A stretch of DNA of 7,145 bases from Eubacteriales Family XIII. Incertae Sedis bacterium (GTDB taxonomy: Bacteria > Bacillota > Clostridia > Peptostreptococcales > Anaerovoracaceae): assembly GCA_031278255.1 (NCBI GenBank), contig JAITKU010000099.1, positions 1-7,145 of the forward strand. Direction: 5' to 3'. Shown here piece by piece: positions 1-6,197 of this stretch. Within the stretch, counting starts at the first letter, position 1. Each line of letters begins with the position of its first letter. The position numbers and the translations under genes are program-made. Under the pieces are notes generated by a model. The model saw nothing but the letters and a program-made list of their open reading frames with translations. It ran no database searches and had not been told where the DNA came from.

Positions 1-15
1 CCCCCACTGACGCCT

Positions 16-119
16 ATGTTTTGAGGGGCGGCGGGCCAAGCCCTTGTCCCCTCAAAACATCCGTTCAACAATTGAAGTGCGCCTTTGGCGCTTCAATTTT
101 GGACGGAGCCAAAATTGAA
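16..119. repeat. Array of three inverted repeats (MITE/REP-like element, probable)
   Basis: Seen directly: a perfect 13-bp inverted repeat (ATGTTTTGAGGGG at 16-28, its complement at 48-60) with a small inner stem GGGC/GCCC (33-36, 40-43). Next is a bulged stem (71-77 plus 80-83 pairing with 87-90 plus 91-97) with a TTT loop. Last is a perfect 11-bp stem (TTCAATTTTGG at 92-102, complement at 109-119) with a six-base loop. TTCAA and TTGAA alternate (64-68, 72-76, 92-96, 115-119), so neighbouring stems can exchange partners. The array stops almost exactly where recognisable DUF2520 coding sequence begins. In that reading frame it carries stops at 22-24 and 73-75. A dispersed palindromic element inserted in or beside the gene is inferred; its left border may lie before the window. 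No T-tract follows the stems, so a simple terminator is less likely. Confidence 0.6.
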
Positions 120-786
120 ACACGCGGATATAGAGGGAAAGTGCGTCTGCCATTGCAGCGGCGCGCTGTCCTCCCGCGTCTTTGACGGCATATCCGCCCG
201 CGGCGCGGCGGGCTTGTCCGTCCATCCCTTGGCCGCGATCGCCGGCAGGTGGGATTCATATCGATACATGGATTCCGTTCCGTTCACCGTGGAGGGCGAT
301 ACGGCGGCGGCGGCCGATATGAAAGCCTTTCTGCGTTCCTTGGGCAATCCCGCGGAAACGATAGCCGCGGACAAAAAGGACGCCTATCACGCGGGGGCCG
401 TATTTTTGACCAATCTCGTCGTCGCCTTGGCGCACACGGGCGCGGAACTCTTGCTGTCCTGCGGGCTGAATCGGGAATTCGTCGAGGACGCGTCGAGGCG
501 GCTCTTCTTCGGAAACGCGGAAAACATCTACGCGCACGGCGCGATCTCGGCCTTGACGGGTCCGGTCGAACGCGGCGATACGGAAACCGTGCGAAAGCAT
601 TTGCAAAGCCTGAAAGACCCCGAACGCCGCCTGTACGCCCTGCTGTCAAAGGAATTGTTGCGGATCGCAAAGGAGAAAAACCCCGGACGGGACTACGGGG
701 AAATCGAGGAGGAATTGAACAGATGCGGAACACGGCGCTTTCCATATCGGAAAAGAAGTCGAAAAACGAAAAGATCACCATGCTGA
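115..786 (+). CDS. Rossmann-like/DUF2520 protein, N-terminally truncated (possible pseudogene)
   Basis: This is the C-terminal part of the Rossmann-like plus DUF2520 family, oxidoreductase-like proteins often encoded beside panB and panC. From memory, the family includes PanG-type ketopantoate reductases, which reduce ketopantoate with NADPH between the PanB and PanC steps. Visible motifs, numbered from TTG at 115: CHCSGALSS (12-20), SVHPLAAI (35-42), KKDAYHAGAVF (87-97) and ALTGPVERGD (146-155). The product is 223 residues. Intact members are around 280-300 and begin with a GxGxxG nucleotide-binding fold of about 80 residues, which is absent here. Upstream in frame are stops inside the hairpin array. 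TTG at 115 is preferred because GGAG lies six bases before it; TTG at 85 is also open but has no such site. The 3' end overlaps panB by 64 bases and gives a basic tail (about 21 residues) foreign to the family. Without the Rossmann half it is unlikely to be catalytically active alone. The missing half may lie beyond the left edge. Confidence 0.72.
   Translation: MKHADIEGKCVCHCSGALSSRVFDGISARGAAGLSVHPLAAIAGRWDSYRYMDSVPFTVEGDTAAAADMKAFLRSLGNPAETIAADKKDAYHAGAVFLTNLVVALAHTGAELLLSCGLNREFVEDASRRLFFGNAENIYAHGAISALTGPVERGDTETVRKHLQSLKDPERRLYALLSKELLRIAKEKNPGRDYGEIEEELNRCGTRRFPYRKRSRKTKRSPC
706..712 (+). promoter_or_regulatory. Ribosome binding site of panB
   Basis: GAGGAGG lies ten bases before ATG at 723, inside the end of the DUF2520 reading frame. 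It fixes the panB start. The same frame is open much further upstream (to about 249), but only the ATG at 723 gives the family-typical N-terminus and length. Confidence 0.8.
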
Positions 787-1577
787 CGGCCTACGACTAT
801 TCCACGGCCAAGCTGATGGATTCCTGCGGAATCGACGCTCTGCTGGTCGGGGATTCCCTCGGCATGGTCATGCTGGGCTACGACAGCACCCTGCCCGTCA
901 CCATGGACGATATGATACACCACGCGAAAGCGGTTGCGCGGGGCAGCGAAAGGGCCTTGGTCGTGGCGGATATGCCCTTTATGTCCTACCAGGTCTCCGT
1001 CGCCGAGGCCGTTGCCAATGCGGGGAGACTGCTAAAGGAAACGGGCGTCGGCGCCGTAAAGCTGGAGGGGGGCGCGGAGGTCTGCCCGCAGATCGAAGCG
1101 ATAACGAGGGCCTCCGTTCCCGTGATGGGGCATTTGGGCCTGACGCCGCAGTCCATTCACACGCTGGGCGGCTATAAAGTGCAGGGAAAGGATCGGGACC
1201 GGGCGCGCCGGTTGGTGGAGGACGCGCGGGCCGTCGAACGGGCGGGGGCTTTCGCCGCGGTGCTGGAATGCGTGCCGGCGGGTCTGGCCGCGCTGATCAC
1301 AAGGTTGCTGCAAATCCCCACCATAGGCATAGGCGCCGGCGCGGACTGCGACGGGCAGGTGCTGGTATATCAGGATATGCTGGGCCTCTATCCCGGCAAG
1401 AAGCCGCGGTTCGTGAAGCGCTACGCCGATGCCGGCGCCGTGATGGAGCGCGCCTTTCGCAGCTACATCGAAGAGACCGAGAGCGGCCTCTTTCCCACGG
1501 CCGAACACGCATTCACGATCGACGAAGAGATCCTGAACGAACTCAAAACGCATTACGAGCCGGAGTCTCGGTCCTGA
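723..1577 (+). CDS. panB: 3-methyl-2-oxobutanoate (ketopantoate) hydroxymethyltransferase
   Basis: PanB transfers a hydroxymethyl group from 5,10-methylenetetrahydrofolate to 2-oxoisovalerate, giving ketopantoate, the first committed step of pantothenate and CoA synthesis. It is a cytoplasmic TIM-barrel enzyme. At 284 residues it has the usual length (about 265-285). Motifs: MLTAYDYSTA (20-29), VGDSLGMVMLGYDSTLPVT (42-60), MPFMSYQ (84-90), KLEGG (113-117), GHLGLTPQS (136-144), AVLECVP (179-185) and IGIGAGADCDGQVLVYQDML near residue 205. Metal and active-site residues matching the E. coli enzyme (known Asp45, Asp84, Lys112, Glu114, Glu181) are Asp44, Asp83, Lys113, Glu115 and Glu182, so it looks functional. 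ATG at 723 is supported by GAGGAGG at 706-712. It overlaps the DUF2520 frame and is followed after 30 bases by panC, so the genes are probably co-transcribed. No own promoter was recognised. Confidence 0.97.
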   Translation: MRNTALSISEKKSKNEKITMLTAYDYSTAKLMDSCGIDALLVGDSLGMVMLGYDSTLPVTMDDMIHHAKAVARGSERALVVADMPFMSYQVSVAEAVANAGRLLKETGVGAVKLEGGAEVCPQIEAITRASVPVMGHLGLTPQSIHTLGGYKVQGKDRDRARRLVEDARAVERAGAFAAVLECVPAGLAALITRLLQIPTIGIGAGADCDGQVLVYQDMLGLYPGKKPRFVKRYADAGAVMERAFRSYIEETESGLFPTAEHAFTIDEEILNELKTHYEPESRS

Positions 1578-1607
1578 CACGGTAACGCTTTGGCAGAGGG
1601 CAAAACT

Positions 1608-2453
1608 TTGGAAGTAATACGCAACATTTCAGGTATGCAATCATTGGCGACCGCCTGGCGAGCCGCCGGCCTGTCCGTGGGCCTCGTTCCCACGATGGGC
1701 AGCCTGCACGAGGGCCATCTGAGCCTCGTGCGAAAATCCGCCCGCGAGAACGATCGCACGGTTGTGAGCATATTCGTCAATCCCATCCAATTCGGCGCGA
1801 ACGAGGATTTTGACCGCTACCCGCGCGACCTCGCGCGCGACCTCGACCTGTGCGGACAGGCCGGCGTTGACGCCGTATTCAGCCCCGCGGCGGCGGAAAT
1901 GTATCCGGAGGGTTTTTGCAGCCGCGTGGAACTGCGCGTGCTGACGGAAAGCCTGTGCGGGACGAAGCGGCCGCATCACTTTTGCGGCGTATGCACCGTC
2001 GTGATGAAGCTCTTCCACGCCGCGTTGCCGGACAGGGCTTATTTCGGTCAAAAGGACGCCCAGCAACTGGCCGTCGTCAAACGCATGGCAAGGGATTTCA
2101 ACATGCGCGTCGCAGTCGTGGGGGCGCCCACCGTAAGGGAGGCGGACGGCCTCGCGATGAGTTCCCGCAACGCCTATCTGAACGCCGCGGAGCGCGCCGC
2201 GGCCCCGCGCGTTTTCGAGGCCCTTTCAAGCGCGGCGGCGCTGTACCGGCAAGGCGTTTCGGACGCGGATCAAATCAAGCGGCACGTGGACGAAAGACTG
2301 TCCGGCGTCCCGCTTCTGCGCGTGGATTACATAGAAATCGTGGATGCGGAAACGATGCGGCCCTTGGAAAGCGTGACGGGACCCGCCCTGTGCGCCGTCG
2401 CCGTGTATATCGGCGAAACGCGGCTGATCGACAACATCGCGCTGGAGGTTTAA
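1608..2453 (+). CDS. panC: Pantoate-beta-alanine ligase (pantothenate synthetase)
   Basis: PanC condenses D-pantoate with beta-alanine through a pantoyl-adenylate, using ATP, to give pantothenate. It is a cytoplasmic enzyme of the nucleotidyltransferase (HIGH-type) superfamily. Numbered from TTG at 1608 (281 residues, the normal size), the signatures are PTMGSLHEGH (28-37, with the HxGH nucleotide motif), FVNPIQFG (56-63), RPHHFCGVCTVV (121-132), YFGQKDAQQ (145-153) and READGLAMSSRN (177-188, the KMSKS-equivalent region), followed by the small C-terminal dimerisation lobe. TTG at 1608 is chosen because it begins the family-typical MEVIR N-terminus and has AGAGGG at 1595-1600 with seven bases between. 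An in-frame TTG at 1590 would add six residues. The gene follows panB by 30 bases, and its TAA lies 15 bases from the end of the convergent glycosyltransferase gene. No panD (aspartate decarboxylase) follows, so beta-alanine must come from elsewhere. Confidence 0.96.
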   Translation: MEVIRNISGMQSLATAWRAAGLSVGLVPTMGSLHEGHLSLVRKSARENDRTVVSIFVNPIQFGANEDFDRYPRDLARDLDLCGQAGVDAVFSPAAAEMYPEGFCSRVELRVLTESLCGTKRPHHFCGVCTVVMKLFHAALPDRAYFGQKDAQQLAVVKRMARDFNMRVAVVGAPTVREADGLAMSSRNAYLNAAERAAAPRVFEALSSAAALYRQGVSDADQIKRHVDERLSGVPLLRVDYIEIVDAETMRPLESVTGPALCAVAVYIGETRLIDNIALEV

Positions 2454-2468
2454 GCGAACGCCTCCGTT

Positions 2469-3599
2469 TCAGTCCTCCGCCCGCCGCGCCGCGGCCCTTT
2501 GCATGAGGAATTCGCACAGCTTGCGCGCCGCGTCGCGCCGCGCGTAGAGGGCGATGGTGGCGCGCAGGTCCTCCAGGCGTCCGGGATGCTTGAAGAGGGA
2601 GAACACCGCCTCCTCCAAGGGGAAAGAGTGCGTCGCGTAGAGGGCGATGCCGTTGTTCAGCATGAACTCCGCGTTGCGCGTTTCATGCCCCGGAATCGGA
2701 TTGACCATGATCATCGGCAGACCCTTGGCCAGCGCCTCGGAGGAAGTAATGCCGCCCGGCTTCGTTATAATGCAGTCGGCGGCGTCCATCATCAAATCCA
2801 CGTGATCCACGTAAGCGTAGATATCGAAGCGTTTCTTGAATTTCTTCCGTTTCAGCTTCCGGTACATCTCCTTGTTATTGCCGCAGACCACAAGCACCTG
2901 CATATCAAGGGAGAGCGCGTCGAGCTTCTCCGTGGAAACATCTATGCCGCCGTAGCCCATGCTGCCGCTCATAAGCAGGATCGTCGGGAGATCGGCTTCG
3001 AGTCCCAGACTGTGGCGGGCCTCCGCGCGATCCGTCTTTCTCGAAAACTGCGGCCGGATCGGAATGCCGAATGGCAGTATCTTCGCAACGTCGAGTCCCT
3101 TGCGCGCCATCTGAAAATCCAACAGCTCGCTCGGCGTCACATAGTAATCGAGATCGCGGGTTTCCTCCCACAGCGGATGCACGGTAAAATCCGTCACAAT
3201 GCCGGCGGTGGTCGCGTTCGTCCAAGCATGGGCGCGCATCACGCTTGCGATAATGGACGAGAGGACATGCGTGCATACGATGATATCGGGCCTGTTTTTC
3301 TGCACGTATTTGTTCAAATCCCACGCGAAATATCGATTGGTCAGTTGCGGAACGGAAAGCCTGCCGTAGGGGGAATTCTTCTTCACAAGCGCGTCGTAGG
3401 CCTTGGCGGAGAGCCAAGGCGCGTGCGCGGTGGAGAGCAGATAGCCCTTGGACAGCAGCTTGGACAGCTTGGGGTCCACGTATTCATAGGCGTCCATGGT
3501 CGTGCAGGACACACCCATGGATTCAAAGCTGTTCGCGACAGCCGCGCCGACGGCGTGATGGCCCTGACCCGTGGAAATGCTCAAAATCAACGCTTTCAT
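2469..3599 (-). CDS. MGDG synthase/UgtP-like glycosyltransferase (GT28 family)
   Basis: This 376-residue protein resembles processive diacylglycerol glucosyltransferases and plant-type MGDG synthases, which transfer a sugar from a UDP-sugar to diacylglycerol at the inner face of the membrane to make glycolipid (a lipoteichoic acid anchor in Gram-positives). The N-terminal MGDG-synthase domain carries STGQGHHAVG (9-18), the glycine/histidine loop, and TDFTVHPLW (136-144). The C-terminal GT28 domain has LLMSGSMG (208-215) and the donor-binding stretch KPGGITSSEAL (280-290) and NPIPGHETRNAEF (300-312), as in MurG-like GT-B enzymes. There is no signal peptide or membrane helix, consistent with peripheral binding; the basic stretch RKLKRKKFKKR (247-257) could contact phospholipid. 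The start MKALILSIS fits the family. It begins three bases after the upstream ECF gene ends and no clear Shine-Dalgarno is visible, so translational coupling is likely. The acceptor and sugar cannot be told from sequence. Confidence 0.88.
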   Translation of the reverse strand: MKALILSISTGQGHHAVGAAVANSFESMGVSCTTMDAYEYVDPKLSKLLSKGYLLSTAHAPWLSAKAYDALVKKNSPYGRLSVPQLTNRYFAWDLNKYVQKNRPDIIVCTHVLSSIIASVMRAHAWTNATTAGIVTDFTVHPLWEETRDLDYYVTPSELLDFQMARKGLDVAKILPFGIPIRPQFSRKTDRAEARHSLGLEADLPTILLMSGSMGYGGIDVSTEKLDALSLDMQVLVVCGNNKEMYRKLKRKKFKKRFDIYAYVDHVDLMMDAADCIITKPGGITSSEALAKGLPMIMVNPIPGHETRNAEFMLNNGIALYATHSFPLEEAVFSLFKHPGRLEDLRATIALYARRDAARKLCEFLMQRAAARRAED

Positions 3600-3602
3600 A
3601 TT

Positions 3603-4403
3603 TCAATCGGAGCCGTGCAATCGGGCGCCGTATATGAAGTATCGCTTGGCGGAGGTCTTTTGCAGCGCCGCGGAGAGCAGGGACGCGATGAGAAAGCCGC
3701 CCGCGAACTGCGCGATGTTGGCCGGTATACTGAGAACCGCCGCCATGAAATTCCCGTAGATGAGGCTGCCCGCGATATAGTAGCCGAATACCATAAACAG
3801 TCCGCCGCCCGTCATGCCGATGATATGGCCGAGCGGGACGGAGATGTTCTCCTTTTTGCGAAGCACGGCGGCGATCAGGAGCAGGGCCGCCGGTATGAGC
3901 AGGGCCGCCGCCATAAGCCGCGTCTCGATCGCGCCCACAACGGCGGACAGCGAAGCCGTATCCCCGCCCGTGCCGAGCGCAACGGCAAAGCCCGGGGCGT
4001 CGGCGTTCGCCGCGTACAGGACGATACCGCCCACCGCCGCGTTGAACACAAACCACAGGACCGTGACAAAGGCGCAGGCAATGACGAGATTGCGCCGCCT
4101 TTCCGCGCATTTTTCGATGATGAACCCCGTGCAAAAGGCCATGCAAGCCTTGATCACAAGCGTGAAAGGCGCCCACATGAAGTAGCCGAGGAACACATCC
4201 GCGAGCGCGGAGCCCAATCCCGCGGCCAGAGCGCCGCGCCGCCGCCCAAGGATCAGCACCGCCATGAAGATCATGCTGTCGCCGGGATGTACATAGCCGT
4301 TCGTAAACGGAACCGGTATCGCAATCACGATGGTCGTAACCGCGATCAGCGCCGTCAAAAGGCCCGTCAGTATCAAATTTTCCACATTCAAAGATCGCTT
4401 CAT
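3603..4403 (-). CDS. ECF transporter S component-like membrane protein, enlarged
   Basis: An integral membrane protein resembling substrate-binding S components of energy-coupling factor vitamin transporters (the ECF-type riboflavin/DUF1393-like group), which bind a vitamin or precursor and dock on a shared EcfAAT module. Numbered from ATG at 4403 (266 residues), family-like stretches are GYVHPGDSMIF (36-46), ALADVFLGYFMWAPFTLVIK (66-85) and, near the C-terminus, FMVFGYYIAG (203-212) and SIPANIAQ (225-232). Between the halves is an apparent insertion, about residues 118-193, with a glycine/alanine-rich loop and an extra hydrophobic segment. I count about eight hydrophobic segments where S components usually have six and about 190 residues. 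ATG at 4403 is preferred over TTG at 4412 because GAGG (4415-4418) is eleven bases from the ATG but only two from the TTG. No EcfA or EcfT is in the window. The substrate is unknown; pantothenate is conceivable only because of the nearby pan genes, which are on the other strand. Confidence 0.85.
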   Translation of the reverse strand: MKRSLNVENLILTGLLTALIAVTTIVIAIPVPFTNGYVHPGDSMIFMAVLILGRRRGALAAGLGSALADVFLGYFMWAPFTLVIKACMAFCTGFIIEKCAERRRNLVIACAFVTVLWFVFNAAVGGIVLYAANADAPGFAVALGTGGDTASLSAVVGAIETRLMAAALLIPAALLLIAAVLRKKENISVPLGHIIGMTGGGLFMVFGYYIAGSLIYGNFMAAVLSIPANIAQFAGGFLIASLLSAALQKTSAKRYFIYGARLHGSD

Positions 4404-4416
4404 TTCAATCAAAACC

Positions 4417-4848
4417 TCAAAGATCGTAAAGTTCCGCGGCTCCGACCGTCCTCACCCCATGCGCGGCAAAAGCGCGAACGGCGCGCTCGTTGTCCTCGAC
4501 GCGAAAGATCACATAGGCGCCGTCTTTCTTCCGCGTGATGAAAGCGTAGATGTATTCGATGCTGATACCGGCGTCGGCCAGCACGCGCAGCACGCGGGAA
4601 AGACTGCCCGGCGCGTCCTCTATGGCGACGGCGAGTACCTGCGTCACGGAAACGACGCAGTTTGCCGCGCGAAGAGCCTCCCGCGCGCGCGCGGGGTCGT
4701 TCACTATGATACGCAATATGCCGAAATCTTTCGTATCCGCGATGGACATGGCGCGCAGATCGATGCCGGCATCCCCGAGTACGCCCGTAATCTCCGCCAA
4801 GCTGCCGGGGCTGTTTTCGACAAAAATGGAAAGCTGGTCTATCGTCAT
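4417..4848 (-). CDS. Tandem ACT-domain protein, probable amino-acid sensor
   Basis: A small cytoplasmic protein of 143 residues made of two ACT domains, about 1-68 and 70-143. Each has the ligand-loop motif PGSL (14-17 and 80-83) followed by a helix and the second strand (DAGIDLRAMSIAD at 26-38; DAGISIEYIYAF at 92-103). ACT domains bind amino acids and regulate enzymes, usually as dimers. Stand-alone tandem-ACT proteins of this type are repeatedly found next to phenylacetate-CoA ligase genes, and here the gene starts 12 bases after the PaaK stop. An aromatic or branched-chain amino acid ligand and a regulatory effect on the ligase are plausible but inferred. The start is certain: TAGGAGGG lies seven bases upstream of the ATG, and its first three bases are the PaaK stop codon. 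There is no DNA-binding or catalytic domain. Confidence 0.9.
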   Translation of the reverse strand: MTIDQLSIFVENSPGSLAEITGVLGDAGIDLRAMSIADTKDFGILRIIVNDPARAREALRAANCVVSVTQVLAVAIEDAPGSLSRVLRVLADAGISIEYIYAFITRKKDGAYVIFRVEDNERAVRAFAAHGVRTVGAAELYDL

Positions 4849-4855
4849 CGCCGTA

Positions 4856-4862
4856 CCCTCCT
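4856..4862 (-). promoter_or_regulatory. Ribosome binding site of the ACT-domain gene
   Basis: AGGAGGG on the minus strand, seven bases before ATG at 4848. It overlaps the PaaK stop codon (TAG at 4861-4863), so ribosomes terminating on PaaK are placed at this site. That favours coupled production of the two proteins. Confidence 0.8.
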
Positions 4863-6156
4863 ATATCTTGCGCTTATCGATCACGCGCACCGCCTTACCC
4901 TCACTGCGCGCGATGCTGCGCGGCGCGACGAGCGTTACCTTGGGGGAGATGCCGAGCATGGCCCGCAGAGAGGCCAAAAGCTCCGCCTCCCGCGCCTCGA
5001 TACGCTTGACCGTATCGTCGAACATCTCCTGCGTCATTTCGACCCTGACCTCAAAACTGTCCGTATAGTTCACCCTGTCCACGATGATCTCATAGTTCGA
5101 GGGATAGCCGGCGCGCAAAAGCACGGTCTCGATCTGAGATGGGAACACGTTGACGCCGCGTATGATCAGCATATCGTCGGTCCTGCCCATCAGCCGCGCC
5201 ATCTTGACGAGGGTTCTGCCGCAGGAACAGGCTTTGCGGCTCAATACGCAGATATCGCGCGTGCGGTAGCGCAGCAGGGGGAAAGCCTCCTTGCTGATAC
5301 AGGTGAAAACGAGTTCGCCCTTGGCGCCCTCCGGCAGAACCTCGCCCGTTTCGGGATCGATGATCTCCGCCACGAAATGATCCTCGTTGACGTGCATACC
5401 CGTCTGTTCCGCGCATTCAAAGGATACGCCGGGTCCCGTGATTTCCGTCAGTCCGTAGATATCGTAGGCCTTTATGCCCAGCTTGGCCTCGATATCGCCG
5501 CGCATTTCCTCGCTCCAAGCTTCCGCGCCGAATATGCCGGCTTTCAGCTTGATTTGGTCCCGTAAGCCTTGCCCGATCAGCGTTTCCGTCAAAAAAGCCG
5601 CGTAGGACGGCGTACAGCACAGGATGGTCGCTTCGAGATCGATCATGAACTGCAGCTGCCGCTCCGTGTTTCCGGAGGACATGGGCAGCGTGAGCGAGCC
5701 TACCTTGTGGGAACCGCCGTTCAATCCGGGGCCGCCCGTGAACAGCCCGTAGCCGTAGCAGACGTGTACGACATCCTCTTTTGAGCCGCCCGCGGCCACG
5801 ATGGCCCGCGCACAGCACGCGTCCCAGATATCGATATCGTTTTGCGTGTAGAAAGCCACGACGCGCTTGCCCGTCGTGCCGCTCGTGGACTGTATCCGAA
5901 CGCAGTCGGCCGGGGGCCTTGCCAAGAGTCCGTAGGGATAGGCCGCTTTCAGATCGTCTTTCGTGAGAAAGGGCAGCTTGCGCAGATCGTCTATCGAACG
6001 TATATCCTGCGGCGCAAGCCCGATCGCTTCCATCTTGTTCCTGTAATAAGGCACATGGTCATAAACGTGTTGTACTGTCTTGACAAGTCGTTCCGACTGG
6101 AGCGCGCGCATCGTTTCCGAGGACGCGCATTCCATATCCCGCTGATAATAGTTCAC
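4861..6156 (-). CDS. paaK: Phenylacetate-CoA ligase family protein (PaaK-like)
   Basis: An adenylate-forming enzyme that activates an aryl acid, typically phenylacetate, to its CoA thioester with ATP (AMP-forming), acting in the cytoplasm. The 431-residue length is normal for the family (about 430-440). The order of motifs is complete: P-loop STSGTTGK (90-97), YGLTEITGPG (234-243), the ribose-binding aspartate in RYRTRD (Asp301), hinge-region GRTDDMLIIRG (324-334) and the C-terminal catalytic lysine in SEGKA (Lys421). The N-terminus YYQRDMECASSE followed by HVPYYRNKM is typical. The start is GTG at 6156, with AAAGG about nine bases upstream. The ACT-domain gene follows immediately, as in many anaerobes. 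The thiolase upstream hints at acyl-CoA metabolism, but no phenylacetyl-CoA epoxidase genes (paaABCDE) or indolepyruvate oxidoreductase are present. The substrate could be phenylacetate, indoleacetate or another aryl acid. The symbol marks family membership. Confidence 0.93.
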   Translation of the reverse strand: MNYYQRDMECASSETMRALQSERLVKTVQHVYDHVPYYRNKMEAIGLAPQDIRSIDDLRKLPFLTKDDLKAAYPYGLLARPPADCVRIQSTSGTTGKRVVAFYTQNDIDIWDACCARAIVAAGGSKEDVVHVCYGYGLFTGGPGLNGGSHKVGSLTLPMSSGNTERQLQFMIDLEATILCCTPSYAAFLTETLIGQGLRDQIKLKAGIFGAEAWSEEMRGDIEAKLGIKAYDIYGLTEITGPGVSFECAEQTGMHVNEDHFVAEIIDPETGEVLPEGAKGELVFTCISKEAFPLLRYRTRDICVLSRKACSCGRTLVKMARLMGRTDDMLIIRGVNVFPSQIETVLLRAGYPSNYEIIVDRVNYTDSFEVRVEMTQEMFDDTVKRIEAREAELLASLRAMLGISPKVTLVAPRSIARSEGKAVRVIDKRKI

Positions 6157-6179
6157 CGCTTTTCGCCTTTCTCCAACTC

Positions 6180-6197
6180 AACCGGCGCAACCGGCGC
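6180..6197. repeat. Two tandem 9-bp copies (AACCGGCGC)
   Basis: AACCGGCGC occurs twice head to tail, 6180-6188 and 6189-6197, directly abutting the GC-rich hairpin between the thiolase and paaK genes. It lies upstream of the paaK Shine-Dalgarno. A protein-binding direct repeat or replication slippage could both explain it; nothing else in the window repeats it. Confidence 0.55.

Noticed and set aside
16..60. Rho-independent terminator of an upstream gene
   Set aside because: The 13-bp stem is strong, but neither strand has a T-run after it, and it is immediately followed by two more stems. A palindromic repeat explains the array better.
16..119. CRISPR array or riboswitch
   Set aside because: There are no repeated units with unique spacers of constant length, and I recognise no known riboswitch core. 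The inverted-repeat organisation is different.
249..722. Upstream extension of the panB reading frame
   Set aside because: The added sequence is Arg/Gly-rich and lies out of frame over the DUF2520 coding region. PanB begins at 723 with a good ribosome binding site and a family-typical N-terminus.
2444..2465. Possible bidirectional terminator between panC and the glycosyltransferase gene (GGAG with CTCC, GCG with CGC)
   Set aside because: The stem is short and interrupted by a one-sided bulge of several bases, with only three T's after it. It is too weak to call.
2499..4538. Very long + strand open frame (679 codons) opposite the glycosyltransferase and ECF genes
   Set aside because: Its product is rich in His, Arg and Gln without any recognisable domain. 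The opposite strand encodes clear family proteins with good starts across the whole stretch. It is a GC-driven antisense shadow.
4330..5565. Second long + strand open frame (411 codons) opposite the ACT and PaaK genes
   Set aside because: It shows the same pattern: low-complexity basic product, no motif, and fully overlapped by well-supported genes on the other strand.
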